Part shown: one piece after another, positions 27,447 through 38,540 of the stretch
Layout of the letters: every line of letters starts with the position of its first letter
Numbering within the stretch: position 1 is the first letter of the stretch
Assembly: GCF_002858675.1 (NCBI RefSeq)
Contig: NZ_PJZF01000001.1
Span: 496,001 to 560,000 of the forward strand
Direction of reading: 5' to 3'
Source: Chimaeribacter californicus
Lineage (GTDB): Bacteria > Pseudomonadota > Gammaproteobacteria > Enterobacterales > Enterobacteriaceae
Length of the DNA stretch: 64,000 nucleotides
Notes under the pieces: model-generated
Told to the model about the DNA's origin: nothing
The model's input: the letters and a program-made list of their open reading frames with translations, nothing else
Database searches by the model: none
Translations under genes and position numbers: made by a program

Positions 27447-30065
27447 TTATTCCTCGTTCGACATCGTTTCTTCGGCGGCCTTGCGCGCTTTGATCCGGGC
27501 AATCGCCGCAGCGACCGCCTCCTTGCGCGGGTCACTTTCTTGTTTTTCCGTGGCGCTGCCGGCAGGGGGTGCCCCGGCCTCCTTGCGCAACGGTTCAGCA
27601 GGGTTATTTTCTACGGCATGGTTTTGCGGCGAATGGTTTTCCGGTGCCTCACCAGAGGCCGTATCCGCCTGCGCCGGGGCAGCCTCCGCAGGTTCTGCGT
27701 CAGTTTGCGCGGCACGTTTCGCCTTGGCACGCGCCACCGCTGCGGCCACAGCGGCTTTGCGTTTGTCGTCGGCGCTCAGTTCCGGCTCCGCCGGGGCGGC
27801 GTCGGCAGGCTCTGCATCCGCCGGGGCGGCACGTTTAGCCTTGGCTCGCGCCACCGCTGCGGCCACAGCGGCTTTGCGTTTGTCTTCGGCGCTCAGTTCC
27901 GGCTCCGCCGGGGCGGCGTCGGCAGGCTCTGCGTCAGTTTGCGCGGCACGTTTCGCCTTGGCGCGTGCGACCGCTGCGGCCACAGCGGCTTTGCGTTTGT
28001 CTTCGGCGCTCAATTCCGGCTCCGCCGGGGCGGCGTCGGCAGGCTCTGCATCCACCGGTGCAGCGCGTTTAGCCTTGGCTCGCGCCACCGCTGCGGCGAC
28101 GGCGGCTTTGCGTTTGTCGTCGTCGGTAGGCGGGGTGGGAACAGCGGCATCCACCACCTCGGCGGTACCGAAATCGGCATTCGCCTCGACCGCTTTTTTC
28201 GCTTTGACGCGGGCGAGGGCGGCGGCCACCGCGGCTTTGCGTTTGTCATCCGTGCCGGTGTCCGATGCGGCGGCCACCGCGGCTTTGCGTTTGTCATCCG
28301 TGCCGGTGTCCGATGCGGCGGCAGCCGGGGCGGCGTCTGCGTCCGCTTCTGCGGCCTTACGGGCTTTGACGCGGGCGAGGGCGGCGGCCACGGCAGCTTT
28401 GCGCGGATCGGCGTCGTGGTGATGTTCATCTTCTGACTGTGAAGTCTGATCCACCGGGATCTCCGCCTCAATGGCGGCGCGGCGGGCGTGGCGCTCGGCC
28501 CGGTCAGCCTCACGCACTGCCTCATCCAGCGGTTGCGCAGCTTTTTTGGCGGCAACCCGCGCCACAGCGGCCTGCACGGCCTCATTCTGGCTGTCATCCA
28601 GCCGGACAGCGGCCTGTTTATGGCGCGCTTCACGGGCCAGTTTCTCCCGCTCCATGCGCGCCTGTTTGGCTTCAAAGCGCGCTTTGGCATCGGCGGCGCG
28701 TGCCGCTTCCTGATCCAGCTCGCGGATTTCCGCCTTCTCCTGCCGGTAGTACTGCACCAACGGAATGTTGCTCGGGCAGACGTAGGCGCAGGCCCCGCAC
28801 TCGATGCAGTCGAACAGGTTATAGTTGCGCGCTTTCTCGTGCTCCTGGCCGCGGCTGAACCAGTAGAGTTGCTGCGGCAACAGCCCGGCCGGGCAGGCGT
28901 CGGCGCACTGGCTGCAGCGGATGCACGCCTCTTCGGCCTGCGGCTCGCCCATTTCGCTCTGTGACGGGGCCAGCAGGCAGTTGGTGATCTTCACCGTCGG
29001 CACCTCAAGGTGCGGCAGGGTAAAGCCCATCAGCGGCCCGCCCATGATCACCAGTTGCCGATCGTGCGGGCGGAACCCGGCCTCTTTCAGCAGCAGCGAC
29101 ACCGGCGTGCCGATGCGTGCCCAGACGTTGCCGGGCTGGCCGACCGATTCCCCGGTCAGCGTCACCACGCGCTCAATCAGCGGCTCACCGTGCACAATGG
29201 CACGGGTGATGGCGTACAGCGTGCCGACGTTCTGCATCAGCACACCAATCGACGAAGAGTGCTTGCCGTGCGGCACCTCCTGCCCGGTGAGGATGCGCGT
29301 CAGCTGCTTGGCGCCGCCGGACGGGTATTTGGTCGGGATCACCCGCAGCTCAAGCTTCACGCCCGGCGTGGCGTCCTCTTTCAGCGCCCGCTTCAGCGCG
29401 GCGATCGCCTCCGGTTTGTTGTCCTCAATGCCGATGATCACCCGCTCCGGGCGCAGGATATGGCAGAGGATGCGCGTGCCGGTGACGATCGCCGGGGCGT
29501 GCTCCTGCATCAGGCGGTCATCAGCGGTGATGTAGGGTTCGCACTCGGCGGCATTGACGATCAGCGTTTTCACGCCGTGCCGGCCGCCCTGCAATTTGGC
29601 GGCGGTGGGGAAGCCTGCGCCGCCGAGACCAGCCACGCCCGCCTGGTGGATGCGCGCCATCAGGTCGTTGGCGCTCTGCTGGTGGTAATCCGCCACCGGC
29701 GACAGCGCACACCAGCGGTCATCGCCGTCGGCGTCCAGCACCACGCACAGCTCTTTCAGGCCGGAGGGGTGGGCGGTGATGCGCGGCTCAATGGCGCGCA
29801 CGGTGCCGGAAGTCGGCGCGTGCACCGGCAGCGTGCGGCCGCGCCCGGCGGTCAGCGGCTGGCCTTTCAGCACCCGGTCACCGGCGCGCACCAGCAGCTC
29901 ACCCTCGGGGCCGAGGTGCTGTTGCAGCGGAATGATGAATTCGTCGCTGAGCGGCATCGTGCGCAGCGGCGCATGGCTCGACTGGGTTTTCATCTCCGGC
30001 GGATGGATGCCGCCGGCGAAATCCCAGATTTTATGTTTGTTCAGGGCCTTGAGCAGGTTAAACAT
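27447..30065 (-). CDS. rsxC: RsxC/RnfC electron-transport subunit with expanded Ala-rich tail
   Basis: 872-residue peripheral subunit (E. coli RsxC about 740) thought to bind NADH and FMN and to pass electrons through two [4Fe-4S] clusters. Residues 1-450 are the conserved part: the [13 protein letters not shown] nucleotide motif near 146-158 and cluster cysteines 381/384/387/391 and 420/423/426/430. From about 450 onward it is a charged, Ala-rich, probably helical tail built from repeats of [18 protein letters not shown], including four near-identical 39-residue units. The extra length comes from this repeat expansion. It overlaps rsxB by eight bases. Confidence 0.96.
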   Translation of the reverse strand: MFNLLKALNKHKIWDFAGGIHPPEMKTQSSHAPLRTMPLSDEFIIPLQQHLGPEGELLVRAGDRVLKGQPLTAGRGRTLPVHAPTSGTVRAIEPRITAHPSGLKELCVVLDADGDDRWCALSPVADYHQQSANDLMARIHQAGVAGLGGAGFPTAAKLQGGRHGVKTLIVNAAECEPYITADDRLMQEHAPAIVTGTRILCHILRPERVIIGIEDNKPEAIAALKRALKEDATPGVKLELRVIPTKYPSGGAKQLTRILTGQEVPHGKHSSSIGVLMQNVGTLYAITRAIVHGEPLIERVVTLTGESVGQPGNVWARIGTPVSLLLKEAGFRPHDRQLVIMGGPLMGFTLPHLEVPTVKITNCLLAPSQSEMGEPQAEEACIRCSQCADACPAGLLPQQLYWFSRGQEHEKARNYNLFDCIECGACAYVCPSNIPLVQYYRQEKAEIRELDQEAARAADAKARFEAKQARMEREKLAREARHKQAAVRLDDSQNEAVQAAVARVAAKKAAQPLDEAVREADRAERHARRAAIEAEIPVDQTSQSEDEHHHDADPRKAAVAAALARVKARKAAEADADAAPAAAASDTGTDDKRKAAVAAASDTGTDDKRKAAVAAALARVKAKKAVEANADFGTAEVVDAAVPTPPTDDDKRKAAVAAAVARAKAKRAAPVDAEPADAAPAEPELSAEDKRKAAVAAAVARAKAKRAAQTDAEPADAAPAEPELSAEDKRKAAVAAAVARAKAKRAAPADAEPADAAPAEPELSADDKRKAAVAAAVARAKAKRAAQTDAEPAEAAPAQADTASGEAPENHSPQNHAVENNPAEPLRKEAGAPPAGSATEKQESDPRKEAVAAAIARIKARKAAEETMSNEE
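27644..28111 (-). repeat. four 117-bp tandem repeats inside rsxC
   Basis: The marker GCGGCTTTGCG recurs at 27751, 27868, 27985 and 28102, exactly 117 bases (39 codons) apart. Units are nearly identical at DNA level, a sign of recent unequal recombination or slippage. A smaller 48-bp duplication of the [15 protein letters not shown] coding region lies at about 28225-28320. Confidence 0.9.
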
Positions 30066-30633
30066 GCTGGCCCTCCGCGATGACGCGTACCGGAATGGTG
30101 TTCAGATCCCATTTCCAGTTGGCGGTGGTGGTTTTTACCGGAATCATTTCAATACAGTCAGTTGGGCAGGGCGCGACGCAGAGGTCGCAGCCGGTACAGA
30201 GGTCGGCTACCACGGTGTGTACGGCACGGGTCGCGCCGACGATCGCATCCACCGGGCAGGCCTGAATGCACTTGGTGCAGCCGATGCAGTTGCTCTCATC
30301 CACAAAGGCGACTTTGCGCACCGGGTGCGTGACGGTGTCACCGCCGTCCAGCGGCTGTTGATCAACGTTCAGCAACGCCGCGATCTTCACCATCACCTGC
30401 TCGCCGCCGGGCGCGCACTTGTTGATCTTCTCGCCGTTGGCCACCGCTTCCGCGTAGGGGCGGCAGCCGGGGTAACCGCACTGGCCGCACTGGCTCTGCG
30501 GCAGCAGGGCATCGACCTGCTCGGCCACCGGGTCTTCATCCACTTTGAACCGGCGCGAGGCGTAACCCAGCACCAGCCCGAAAATCAATGCCAGCGGCGT
30601 CAGCGCCGCAATCGCAATCCACAACGCACTCAT
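30058..30633 (-). CDS. rsxB: RsxB/RnfB iron-sulfur subunit
   Basis: 191 residues: an N-terminal TM helix, then the CGQCGYPGC motif (Cys49/52/57 with Cys73) for one cluster and two ferredoxin-type motifs [12 protein letters not shown] and [12 protein letters not shown]. Near-identical to E. coli RsxB (192 residues). The ATG shares a base with the rsxA stop (TGATG), so the genes are translationally coupled. Confidence 0.97.
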   Translation of the reverse strand: MSALWIAIAALTPLALIFGLVLGYASRRFKVDEDPVAEQVDALLPQSQCGQCGYPGCRPYAEAVANGEKINKCAPGGEQVMVKIAALLNVDQQPLDGGDTVTHPVRKVAFVDESNCIGCTKCIQACPVDAIVGATRAVHTVVADLCTGCDLCVAPCPTDCIEMIPVKTTTANWKWDLNTIPVRVIAEGQHV

Positions 30634-31214
30634 CAGAATTTCACCAGACCGGTAAAGCCCATAAAGGCCAGCGACATCAGCCCGGCCGTGACCAGCGCAA
30701 TGGACGATCCGCGGAATGGCGCAGGCACATCCGCCACCGCCAGGCGCTCACGGATGGCCGCGAACAGCACCATCACCAGCGAGAAACCGGCGGCCGCCGC
30801 GAAGCCATACACGGCGGATTGCAGGAAATTGTGCGACTGATTGATGTTCAGCAACGCCACACCCAGCACCGCGCAGTTGGTGGTGATCAGCGGCAGGAAG
30901 ATCCCCAGCAGCCGGTAGAGCGACGGGCTGGTTTTGCGCACCACCATCTCGGTGAACTGCACCACCACGGCGATCACCAGAATAAAGGAGAGCGTGCGCA
31001 GGTAGACCAGGTCGAGCGGCAGCAGAATAAAGCGGTTGATCGCCCAGGCGCTGATGGAGGCCAGCGTCATCACGAAGGTGGTGGCGAGCCCCATGCCGAT
31101 GGCGGTCTCCAGTTTTTTGGAGACCCCCATGAACGGGCACAGCCCGAGGAATTTCACCAGTACAAAGTTGTTTACCAGCACAGTGCCGACAAACAAGAGC
31201 AGGTATTCGGTCAT
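30633..31214 (-). CDS. rsxA: RsxA/RnfA membrane subunit
   Basis: 193-residue, six-TM protein, paralogous to RsxE and the same length as in E. coli; [19 protein letters not shown] and GLCPFMGVS are diagnostic. The start at 31214 is set by homology, and longer in-frame extensions lack similarity. First gene of rsxABCDGE-nth. A promoter should lie in the 76 bases after ydgK or further upstream. Confidence 0.97.
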   Translation of the reverse strand: MTEYLLLFVGTVLVNNFVLVKFLGLCPFMGVSKKLETAIGMGLATTFVMTLASISAWAINRFILLPLDLVYLRTLSFILVIAVVVQFTEMVVRKTSPSLYRLLGIFLPLITTNCAVLGVALLNINQSHNFLQSAVYGFAAAAGFSLVMVLFAAIRERLAVADVPAPFRGSSIALVTAGLMSLAFMGFTGLVKF

Positions 31215-31290
31215 TGCAATGCCTGAAAGTCTGAAGTCAAAAGAACCGCTGCCTGCCGCCCGGCCGGTTGGCGCGGGGCAGTCAGCGGGG

Positions 31291-31728
31291 TTAGCCAATA
31301 AACGTCTGTTTTACCCGGCGCGAGCGGGAGAAATAGGGCACCAGCAGCGCCGCCGCCAGCAGCGGGGCCAGCAGGCTGCGCACCGCGAGGTCATCCGGCA
31401 CCGGCGCAAAGGCAAAGCTTTTAATCGCCAGCAGCACCGTCACCAACAGCCAGAAAATGTAGAGCCGCGGCACAATGCGTTTGCGCTGGGTGAACTGCCA
31501 CAGCACCCAGGCGCTGAACAGCCACATCGCCAGCGCCGTTACCAGTGACAGATACCACGGCAGCGCCATGCCGGTGGTGCCGAGCAGCCGCGCACGGGAT
31601 TCACTGTGGGAGAGCGCCATGCCATAGAGCACCAGCGTCAGCGTATTGCCCAGCAGCGTCATGATCAGATAGGCCAGCGGGGCCAGCAACCATCCGCCAA
31701 TCCGCCGGGCATGTTGATTTAGCGACAT
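31291..31728 (-). CDS. ydgK: DUF2569 membrane protein YdgK
   Basis: 145-residue, four-TM inner-membrane protein with the DUF2569 signature ([13 protein letters not shown] at the start) and a basic C-terminus. Function unknown. As in E. coli it lies immediately upstream of rsxA on the same strand, and this position supports the name. The ribosome site is weak (AAAGG followed by a T-run). Confidence 0.85.
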   Translation of the reverse strand: MSLNQHARRIGGWLLAPLAYLIMTLLGNTLTLVLYGMALSHSESRARLLGTTGMALPWYLSLVTALAMWLFSAWVLWQFTQRKRIVPRLYIFWLLVTVLLAIKSFAFAPVPDDLAVRSLLAPLLAAALLVPYFSRSRRVKQTFIG

Positions 31729-31895
31729 AAAAAACCTTTGTGCAGGATGAAACAACGCGGGAGGCCCGCATTCAGCCGGCACATACTACCAGAGTGAAAT
31801 TCCCCGGCTTATCAAGAATGTGTTGTAAAAGCGGATTGGGGTTTAAGAAACAAACAAGAAGATTGGGAAAGGCGCGGCGGGGGAACGGGCAGGGG

Positions 31896-31924
31896 GAAAA
31901 CGGGGCCGGCACCCGGCCGGCCCC
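31896..31924 (-). terminator. probable terminator of the GH1 gene
   Basis: Stem GGGGCCGGC / GCCGGCCCC (31902-31910 with 31916-31924), followed on the minus strand by G and four T. It lies just after the GH1 stop codon. Confidence 0.7.
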
Positions 31925-31930
31925 GATTGC

Positions 31931-33400
<1,470 letters not shown>

Positions 33401-33493
33401 TCACTGCAATCGGTTTCAGAAACCGGTTGCAGTCGGGGCGGAATTTTGTGAGCCACCGCACTGCGCAGGGGTGTTTATGTGTAACAAAAAGGC

Positions 33494-33530
33494 TTGACCC
33501 TGACGCCGCGTCAGGCCGCAGGCTATATGG
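33494..33530 (+). promoter_or_regulatory. candidate MerR-type promoter/operator
   Basis: TTGACC (33494-33499) is a possible -35. The perfect dyad CCTGACG-CCG-CGTCAGG (33499-33515) lies directly downstream, and CTATAT at 33523-33528 is the nearest -10-like element. A dyad inside an over-long spacer just before a merR gene is the layout of MerR-family autoregulated promoters. Confidence 0.6.
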
Positions 33531-33554
33531 AGATGTACAGAAAAGGAGAGCACG

Positions 33555-33959
33555 ATGTTGATAGGAGAACTGGCCCGCCATGGCGGGGTAACGGTACGAA
33601 CGCTCCATCATTATGACGCACTGGGCTTGCTCAAGCCGGGGGCGCGTTCGCCCGGGGGTTACCGCCTTTATCATCAGAATGATCTGGTGCGGCTGCATCA
33701 GATTCAGGCGTTGCGCCGCTTCGGGCTGACGCTGGCGGATATCGGTGACCTGCTGGCCCGGCACACGTTACCCCTGCATGAGGTGATTCCGCGACAAATT
33801 GCTATGCTGGACAAACAGCTTGCCAATATTGTTTTCCTGCGCCGCCGGCTGCTGCGGATGGCAGAGCAACTGCAACGGGACGAGGAAACGCCCATTGGCG
33901 AATGGCTGGCAACGCTGGAATTTGTGGCTGATAACGTGGGAGTCAACGACGATGTATGA
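33555..33959 (+). CDS. MerR-family regulator, DNA-binding half
   Basis: 134 residues: winged HTH (LIGELARHGGVTVRTLHHYDALGLLKP), the second wing RSPGGYRLY, and a long dimerisation helix to about residue 115. It lacks an effector domain in its own frame. The next gene, overlapping by eight bases in the +1 frame, encodes a TipAS-type domain that is usually fused to this kind of HTH. It has a good AAGGAG site and a candidate operator upstream. Confidence 0.9.
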   Translation: MLIGELARHGGVTVRTLHHYDALGLLKPGARSPGGYRLYHQNDLVRLHQIQALRRFGLTLADIGDLLARHTLPLHEVIPRQIAMLDKQLANIVFLRRRLLRMAEQLQRDEETPIGEWLATLEFVADNVGVNDDV

Positions 33960-34599
33960 GAAATACTTTACCCAGGAGGAGCTGACCCAGCTGCCGCTCT
34001 CACAGGCCGATGAGGCGCGTGACACCGAGTGGCGTGCGTTGGTGAAAGAGGCACAATGGCTGCTGGAGAACCGTACCTTGCCGCAGGAACCGGCCGCGCG
34101 GCAACTGGCGCTGCGCTGGATGCTGGCGCTGGAGCGGGATACCGCCTGCAACCCCGATTTCCTCAACCGGCTCAACCAGATGCACCAGCAGGAACCGGCA
34201 ATGCGGGCGGCAATCGGCATGACGCCGGAGATTGAGGCCTTTATTACCCGCGCCTTTGCGGAGAATAAAATGCAGCTCCTGCGCCGCTACCTGAATGATG
34301 ACGAATACGCCTTTCTCTATGAGAACTACCCGAAGCAGATGTCCGCCTGGCCGCCGCTGATTGCTGACATGCGCCGGGCGATGGCGCAGGGCATCGCGCC
34401 GGATGCCCCGGAGGCCCGGCCGCTGGCCCAGCGCTGGATGGCGCTGTTTTGTGCCTATGCGGGCAACGACCCGCAAACTCATGCCAAAATCCGCCTGGCG
34501 ATGGAGGAGCAGCCGGAACTCTCGCAGGGAACCTGGCTGGATGAACCCTTGCTGCACTGGTTGCGGCAGGCCGTTGCCCACCTGAACCGGCACGCGTAA
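33952..34599 (+). CDS. TipAS-type antibiotic-binding domain protein
   Basis: 215 residues beginning MYEKYFTQEEL, the usual start of the helical TipAS effector domain in MerR/TipA-type regulators, which binds thiopeptide or other drug-like ligands. The ATG lies inside the stop region of the preceding frame (ATGTATGA, 33952-33959), so it can be translated by coupling. Either this is a natural two-polypeptide version, or a single-base indel (or sequencing error) has split one TipA-like protein. Confidence 0.8.
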   Translation: MYEKYFTQEELTQLPLSQADEARDTEWRALVKEAQWLLENRTLPQEPAARQLALRWMLALERDTACNPDFLNRLNQMHQQEPAMRAAIGMTPEIEAFITRAFAENKMQLLRRYLNDDEYAFLYENYPKQMSAWPPLIADMRRAMAQGIAPDAPEARPLAQRWMALFCAYAGNDPQTHAKIRLAMEEQPELSQGTWLDEPLLHWLRQAVAHLNRHA

Positions 34600-35135
34600 G
34601 GCGCCGGTTTGCCCTGCGCCGCCCCTTTCCGGCGCGGGATTATCTCAGCGGCGGCGGCTTTTTTATCCTTTCTTGTGCCCCTTTCTTTTATTTACCGGCT
34701 AACAATTGTCATATTCCGCCTGCCTGCCGCATAACTGATGATGCCGGGTAATCATTCAGGCCTGCCGTATTCCCCCATATTGTTCATTGCCCTTAATCTG
34801 ATAAAAAAACCTTGCCAATCTTTTTCCCGCCAAAATGCACCGCCTGCCGCGGCTATTTTTCCCGGCATCATAAAGCAATGAGAAATAACGGCCGCTAATG
34901 GGTTGTTTTTACCCTTATCTCACCGGGGTTGCCGGGGCATCAATGAGAACCGGGAGGGTTTTTTATTTCGCTGGCACACCTCATTACGCCTCATTACACG
35001 GCTCATAGAGGTCAATGAGACAAAATGAAACAGGTGAACTTTATCACTTACCCCGCTGATGTTATGCCTTTAATGAATCGCAGGGAGTGGGATGACATTG
35101 AAATAACGGATGTATTAATTAACGGAGGTTTTACC
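34600..35135. other. AT-richer intergenic region upstream of the two-gene unit
   Basis: About 536 bases. A GC-rich hairpin at about 34613-34640 could end the TipAS transcript but lacks an adjacent T-run. The rest is AT-rich and presumably holds the promoter for 35136. An upstream in-frame ATG at 35025 exists but has no ribosome site. No RNA gene or repeat recognised. Confidence 0.5.
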
Positions 35136-35519
35136 ATGAATGAAAATAACCGAGATAACCCGCAAGCCCGGCCGGAGACAACAGGGCAAGCGGGAGAGGC
35201 CGGCACCCTGGCAGCCGGGGCTGCGCCGGATCTGCAGGACGCGGCTCCACGGCCTGCGGCTTTGCGGCTCCTGAGCAGCCATTTTCTCTACCTGTATGCG
35301 TTTTGCGTCACCTTGCTGACGTTTCTATTTTTGTTCATGGCCTGTTTTTCGCCATCCGTCAATATCGTGCAGCGGGAGAATATGATTAATACCGTTACCG
35401 GTTTTCTGTTGGGGGTCGCGCTGTCGGCCATTATCCAATATTTCTTTGGATCAAGCCTGAGCAGCAGAATCAAGGAAGAAGCGCAGGGGGCGCTGCAAAA
35501 CAGGGGGGCGGGAAAATAA
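35136..35519 (+). CDS. small two-TM membrane protein, unknown family
   Basis: 127 residues. Residues 1-45 are polar and Ala/Pro-rich, followed by two hydrophobic helices (about 53-74, LYLYAFCVTLLTFLFLFMAC, and about 86-108) and a short basic tail. The start at 35136 is fixed by AACGGAGG eight bases upstream. I do not recognise the family. It precedes, by 203 bases and on the same strand, the large Ala/Pro-rich protein, whose opening residues are also polar and lack a signal. The two may be co-transcribed and form a membrane-anchored pair. Confidence 0.7.
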   Translation: MNENNRDNPQARPETTGQAGEAGTLAAGAAPDLQDAAPRPAALRLLSSHFLYLYAFCVTLLTFLFLFMACFSPSVNIVQRENMINTVTGFLLGVALSAIIQYFFGSSLSSRIKEEAQGALQNRGAGK

Positions 35520-35722
35520 CCCCGTTTTTAAAATAATCATTCTGGTGTGTAAACACTAACAGGCTTGTGCGCCTGTGCCGCGTCAGGGAGTGCGGGAGGG
35601 GCCGGGCGCACACACTTTTATTTCGCCCTGTGCCGTTGGTTATTAATGCGTAAAGAAGTCTTTTTATTTCTGCGGCTACTTCCGCCAGTCCGCGTTTACT
35701 CCACATTATGAAGAGGTACATT

Positions 35723-38419
35723 ATGTTCTATTTCCGAGCCAACCAAGTGAAATTGACCAGTAATGGGTCGACCCGTTCCCTGTTTAACTGGCGCAAAGAT
35801 CTGTCGGACGTGAAATTAATCAGTTTTGTGACCACCAGCCAATCTATTTTACCCGACATTGACACCTGGCTGGACAGTAACGATCCGGCCCAGAAAACCG
35901 CGCTGCTGGCCCGCGCGGTGCAGAGCGTCAGCTCCTCACAGATCCTGACCACCGTGGAAAATGTGAAGGACAACGCCCGCCTGACCTTTGGTACCACTGG
36001 GTATAACCTGTACCAGAATGACAAAATCCCGGAGGACATCAACTGGTGCCTGATGGCGATTAAGAGCAACAAGGATACCCGTGAACTGGGATCGGTGTTT
36101 TCTTCTATCGCCGACCATGCGGAGTTCAATACGTTCGCCTCCTCACTGGGGGCGCTGGTGGTGACCGCCGCCAACCCGGCATTCCGCGCCGGGGTCGAGA
36201 TCACCAAATTTGTCACGGAGGTGATGTCCCAGCGGTTGCAGGATGAGGATGATGAGCAACTGGGCCTGCTCTACCTCTCCCTGAACCGCACACAGCACTA
36301 CCCGTACGGTGAGCGCAAAGAGAATGCCGTCACTGACCTGACCGGGAACATGCTGGTGGATTACTCGATCTTTGGGGTGGAAGAGGGCGCGAACCCGCAG
36401 AGCACCCTCAATGCCGCACCGCAGAACGGCAGCGAACCGGCACCGAAAGAGCTGGCGAAACAGACCATTGAGGCCAGCCTGGCTGCGGCTGCCGCCGCGG
36501 CCCGGCAGACCCTGGCGGAAAAAGCCTCTGCCGCCGCCTCGGTGCCGGAACAACCGGCTGAAGTGCTGGCAATGCGGGCGAAAGCCTTCCTGAAAGAGCG
36601 TGAAAGCGGCGTGCTGGATCAGGCCCGGCAGATAATGGCCGGGATCGCGGGCGCGGCGGTTTCTGCCGCCGGGGATGCCGCCGGGCAGGCCATGAGCAAC
36701 CTCACCACACAATTGGGGGCGGCCGCACTGAAAGCGATCAACGGCAACGCCCCGCCGGTCGGCACCCCGGTGCAGGGCATCGCACAGGTGACGGCGATTC
36801 CGGACCAGCCTGCTGATGTGCTGGCGGGCAGTACCGGCACCGGCAACGCCGCGACCCTGCCGACCGGCGGCAGCGGCACCGAACCGCAGGACGGCACCAC
36901 CAGCGGTGACCCCGGCGCGACCGGTGCACCGGGTGCGCCCATCGCGGCGCCCACCCAGAAAACGGTGGTCGAGGCCGCCGCTGCCGCCGCGCCGGTGGGG
37001 GATGTGCAGCCCGCCGGTACCGAGCCTGCACCGGGTGCCAAGCCCAGCGGCCAGGAAATGGTTGGGGACACTCCGCCGGACGCCCTGCCGCCTGCCGGTC
37101 AGGCGCCGTCCGCCAGCCCCCAGGCAGGGGAAAGCGCCGCCGCCGCGCCGGAGGCCCCCGCACCGGTCGGCCAGCCGCCCGCAGAGGCCGCTGGTGAACC
37201 CGCCCCGGTGAGCGCCGCAGAACCGGCAGCCGTGCCGGAGGGCGCGACCCAACTTGCCGCCGCGGAGCCTGCCGCAGAAAGCAGCGCTATTCCGGATCAA
37301 CCGGCCGATGTGCTGGCGGCCGGTGTCGGTACCGACAGCGCCGCCACCCAGCCCACCGGCGGCAGCGGAACCAACCCACAGGACGGCACCTCCAGCGGTG
37401 ACCCGCGGGCGAACATGCCGCTGGGCGGCGTCACCGAGAAAGAGATGATTGAGATTAAGGCCGCCGCCGCCCCGGTGGGGGATGTGCAGACAGCCGGGCA
37501 GGAGGTTTCTGTCCCCGGCGCTAAAGAGATCATTACCGAGACCCCGGCAGAGGCGGTGCCGCCTGCCGGCCAGGCTCAGCCGGCTGCCGCCCCGGTGAGC
37601 GACAGTGCTGAACCCGCCGCTGCATCTGCGGCAGCACCGGAAAGCGCCCCGGCGGAACCGGCCGCTGCACCTGCGGCAGCACCGGAGAGCAGCCCGGCGG
37701 AACCGGCCGCGGAGCCTGCGGCAGCACCGGAGAGCGCCCCGGCGGAACCGGCCGCTGCACCTGCGGCAGCACCGGAGAGCGCCCCGGCGGAACCGGCCGC
37801 TGCACCTGCGGCGGCACCGGAGAGCGCCCCGGCGGAACCGGCTGCGGCCGCCGGGGGCAGCAGCGCCATCCCGGATCAACCGGCGGATGCGCTGGCGGCC
37901 GGTACCGGCACGGATAACGCTGCCACTCAGCCTACCGGCGGCACCGGCACCAACCCGCAAGACGGCACCTCCAGCGGCGATGCCGGGGCGGGTGCCAACA
38001 GCGGCCCGACTGCCGACAGTGCACAAGCCGCCATAGAGGGGGCAGCGATCCCCGACCAACCGGCCGAGGCACTGGCCGCCGGGCAGGTTGTTGCGCCGGG
38101 TGTGGGGGTGATTGTCCAGGCTGAGGGCGAGGCCACGCCGGACGCCGGCCAGGCGGCAACCAGCGGGGGCAGCAGCCAGCCGGCAGCCGTACCCGAGAAA
38201 AGTACGCTGGCAACGCCGGAGGGCAAGGCGGCGACAGCCTCGACCCTTGCCGCCGCTAACCCAGACCCCACCGACGACGCCTATAAAGAGATTGTTGTCG
38301 AAGGAGCCAGTACTGCCGCTGCCGCCACGCCCGCCGCAGGGCAGCCCGCTGACGCAGGTCAGGCAGTGGATCCGGGCAGTGATCCTGCGGCTGCAGAGGC
38401 ACAAAAACCGCAGAAATAA
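35723..38419 (+). CDS. 898-residue Ala/Pro-rich repeat protein, unknown function
   Basis: Residues 1 to about 220 look globular (mixed charge, aromatic residues, NRTQHYPYGERKEN and DLTGNMLVDYSIFG near the end), with no signal peptide or TM segment. The remaining 670 residues are low-complexity Ala/Pro/Gly/Glu. They contain repeats of an (A)IPDQPADVLA-GTGT-NAATQPTGGSGT-PQDGTSSGD module (starts near nucleotides 36796, 37288 and 37866, with shorter relatives near 36541 and 38047) and five 15-residue APAAAPESAPAEPAA units. The long reading frame has no stop and keeps a protein-like codon pattern, so it is probably real. GAAGAGG precedes the ATG at 35723; an ATG at 35708 is an alternative. It ends at a strong terminator. 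Family not recognised. Confidence 0.75.
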   Translation: MFYFRANQVKLTSNGSTRSLFNWRKDLSDVKLISFVTTSQSILPDIDTWLDSNDPAQKTALLARAVQSVSSSQILTTVENVKDNARLTFGTTGYNLYQNDKIPEDINWCLMAIKSNKDTRELGSVFSSIADHAEFNTFASSLGALVVTAANPAFRAGVEITKFVTEVMSQRLQDEDDEQLGLLYLSLNRTQHYPYGERKENAVTDLTGNMLVDYSIFGVEEGANPQSTLNAAPQNGSEPAPKELAKQTIEASLAAAAAAARQTLAEKASAAASVPEQPAEVLAMRAKAFLKERESGVLDQARQIMAGIAGAAVSAAGDAAGQAMSNLTTQLGAAALKAINGNAPPVGTPVQGIAQVTAIPDQPADVLAGSTGTGNAATLPTGGSGTEPQDGTTSGDPGATGAPGAPIAAPTQKTVVEAAAAAAPVGDVQPAGTEPAPGAKPSGQEMVGDTPPDALPPAGQAPSASPQAGESAAAAPEAPAPVGQPPAEAAGEPAPVSAAEPAAVPEGATQLAAAEPAAESSAIPDQPADVLAAGVGTDSAATQPTGGSGTNPQDGTSSGDPRANMPLGGVTEKEMIEIKAAAAPVGDVQTAGQEVSVPGAKEIITETPAEAVPPAGQAQPAAAPVSDSAEPAAASAAAPESAPAEPAAAPAAAPESSPAEPAAEPAAAPESAPAEPAAAPAAAPESAPAEPAAAPAAAPESAPAEPAAAAGGSSAIPDQPADALAAGTGTDNAATQPTGGTGTNPQDGTSSGDAGAGANSGPTADSAQAAIEGAAIPDQPAEALAAGQVVAPGVGVIVQAEGEATPDAGQAATSGGSSQPAAVPEKSTLATPEGKAATASTLAAANPDPTDDAYKEIVVEGASTAAAATPAAGQPADAGQAVDPGSDPAAAEAQKPQK
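37613..37845 (+). repeat. five 45-bp tandem repeats in the Ala/Pro-rich gene
   Basis: The marker GCACCGG recurs every 45 bases (about 37634, 37679, 37724, 37769, 37814), encoding PESAPAEPAAAPAAA-type 15-mers. Copies are nearly identical at DNA level. Confidence 0.88.
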
Positions 38420-38453
38420 GAGAAGGCAGAAATAAGGAAAGGCGGAAATAACA

Positions 38454-38480
38454 AGAGTGGGCCATGGCCCACTCTTTTTT
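38454..38480 (+). terminator. strong terminator between the Ala/Pro-rich gene and araA
   Basis: Ten-base-pair stem AGAGTGGGCC / GGCCCACTCT (38454-38463 with 38466-38475) with a two-base AT centre, then T-run. On the minus strand it is followed by TTGTTATTT, so it may also stop araBA transcripts. Confidence 0.92.
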
Positions 38481-38540
38481 GTGTGTATCGCTTTTTTGCG
38501 TCTGACGATTTTTTGTCTAAAAACAGGGAACGCGCCCGGT

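Noticed and set aside
35136-38419. Toxin-antitoxin or phage-derived module
   Set aside because: No toxin fold, phage structural gene or integrase is visible; the large protein has neither secretion signal nor known effector domain.
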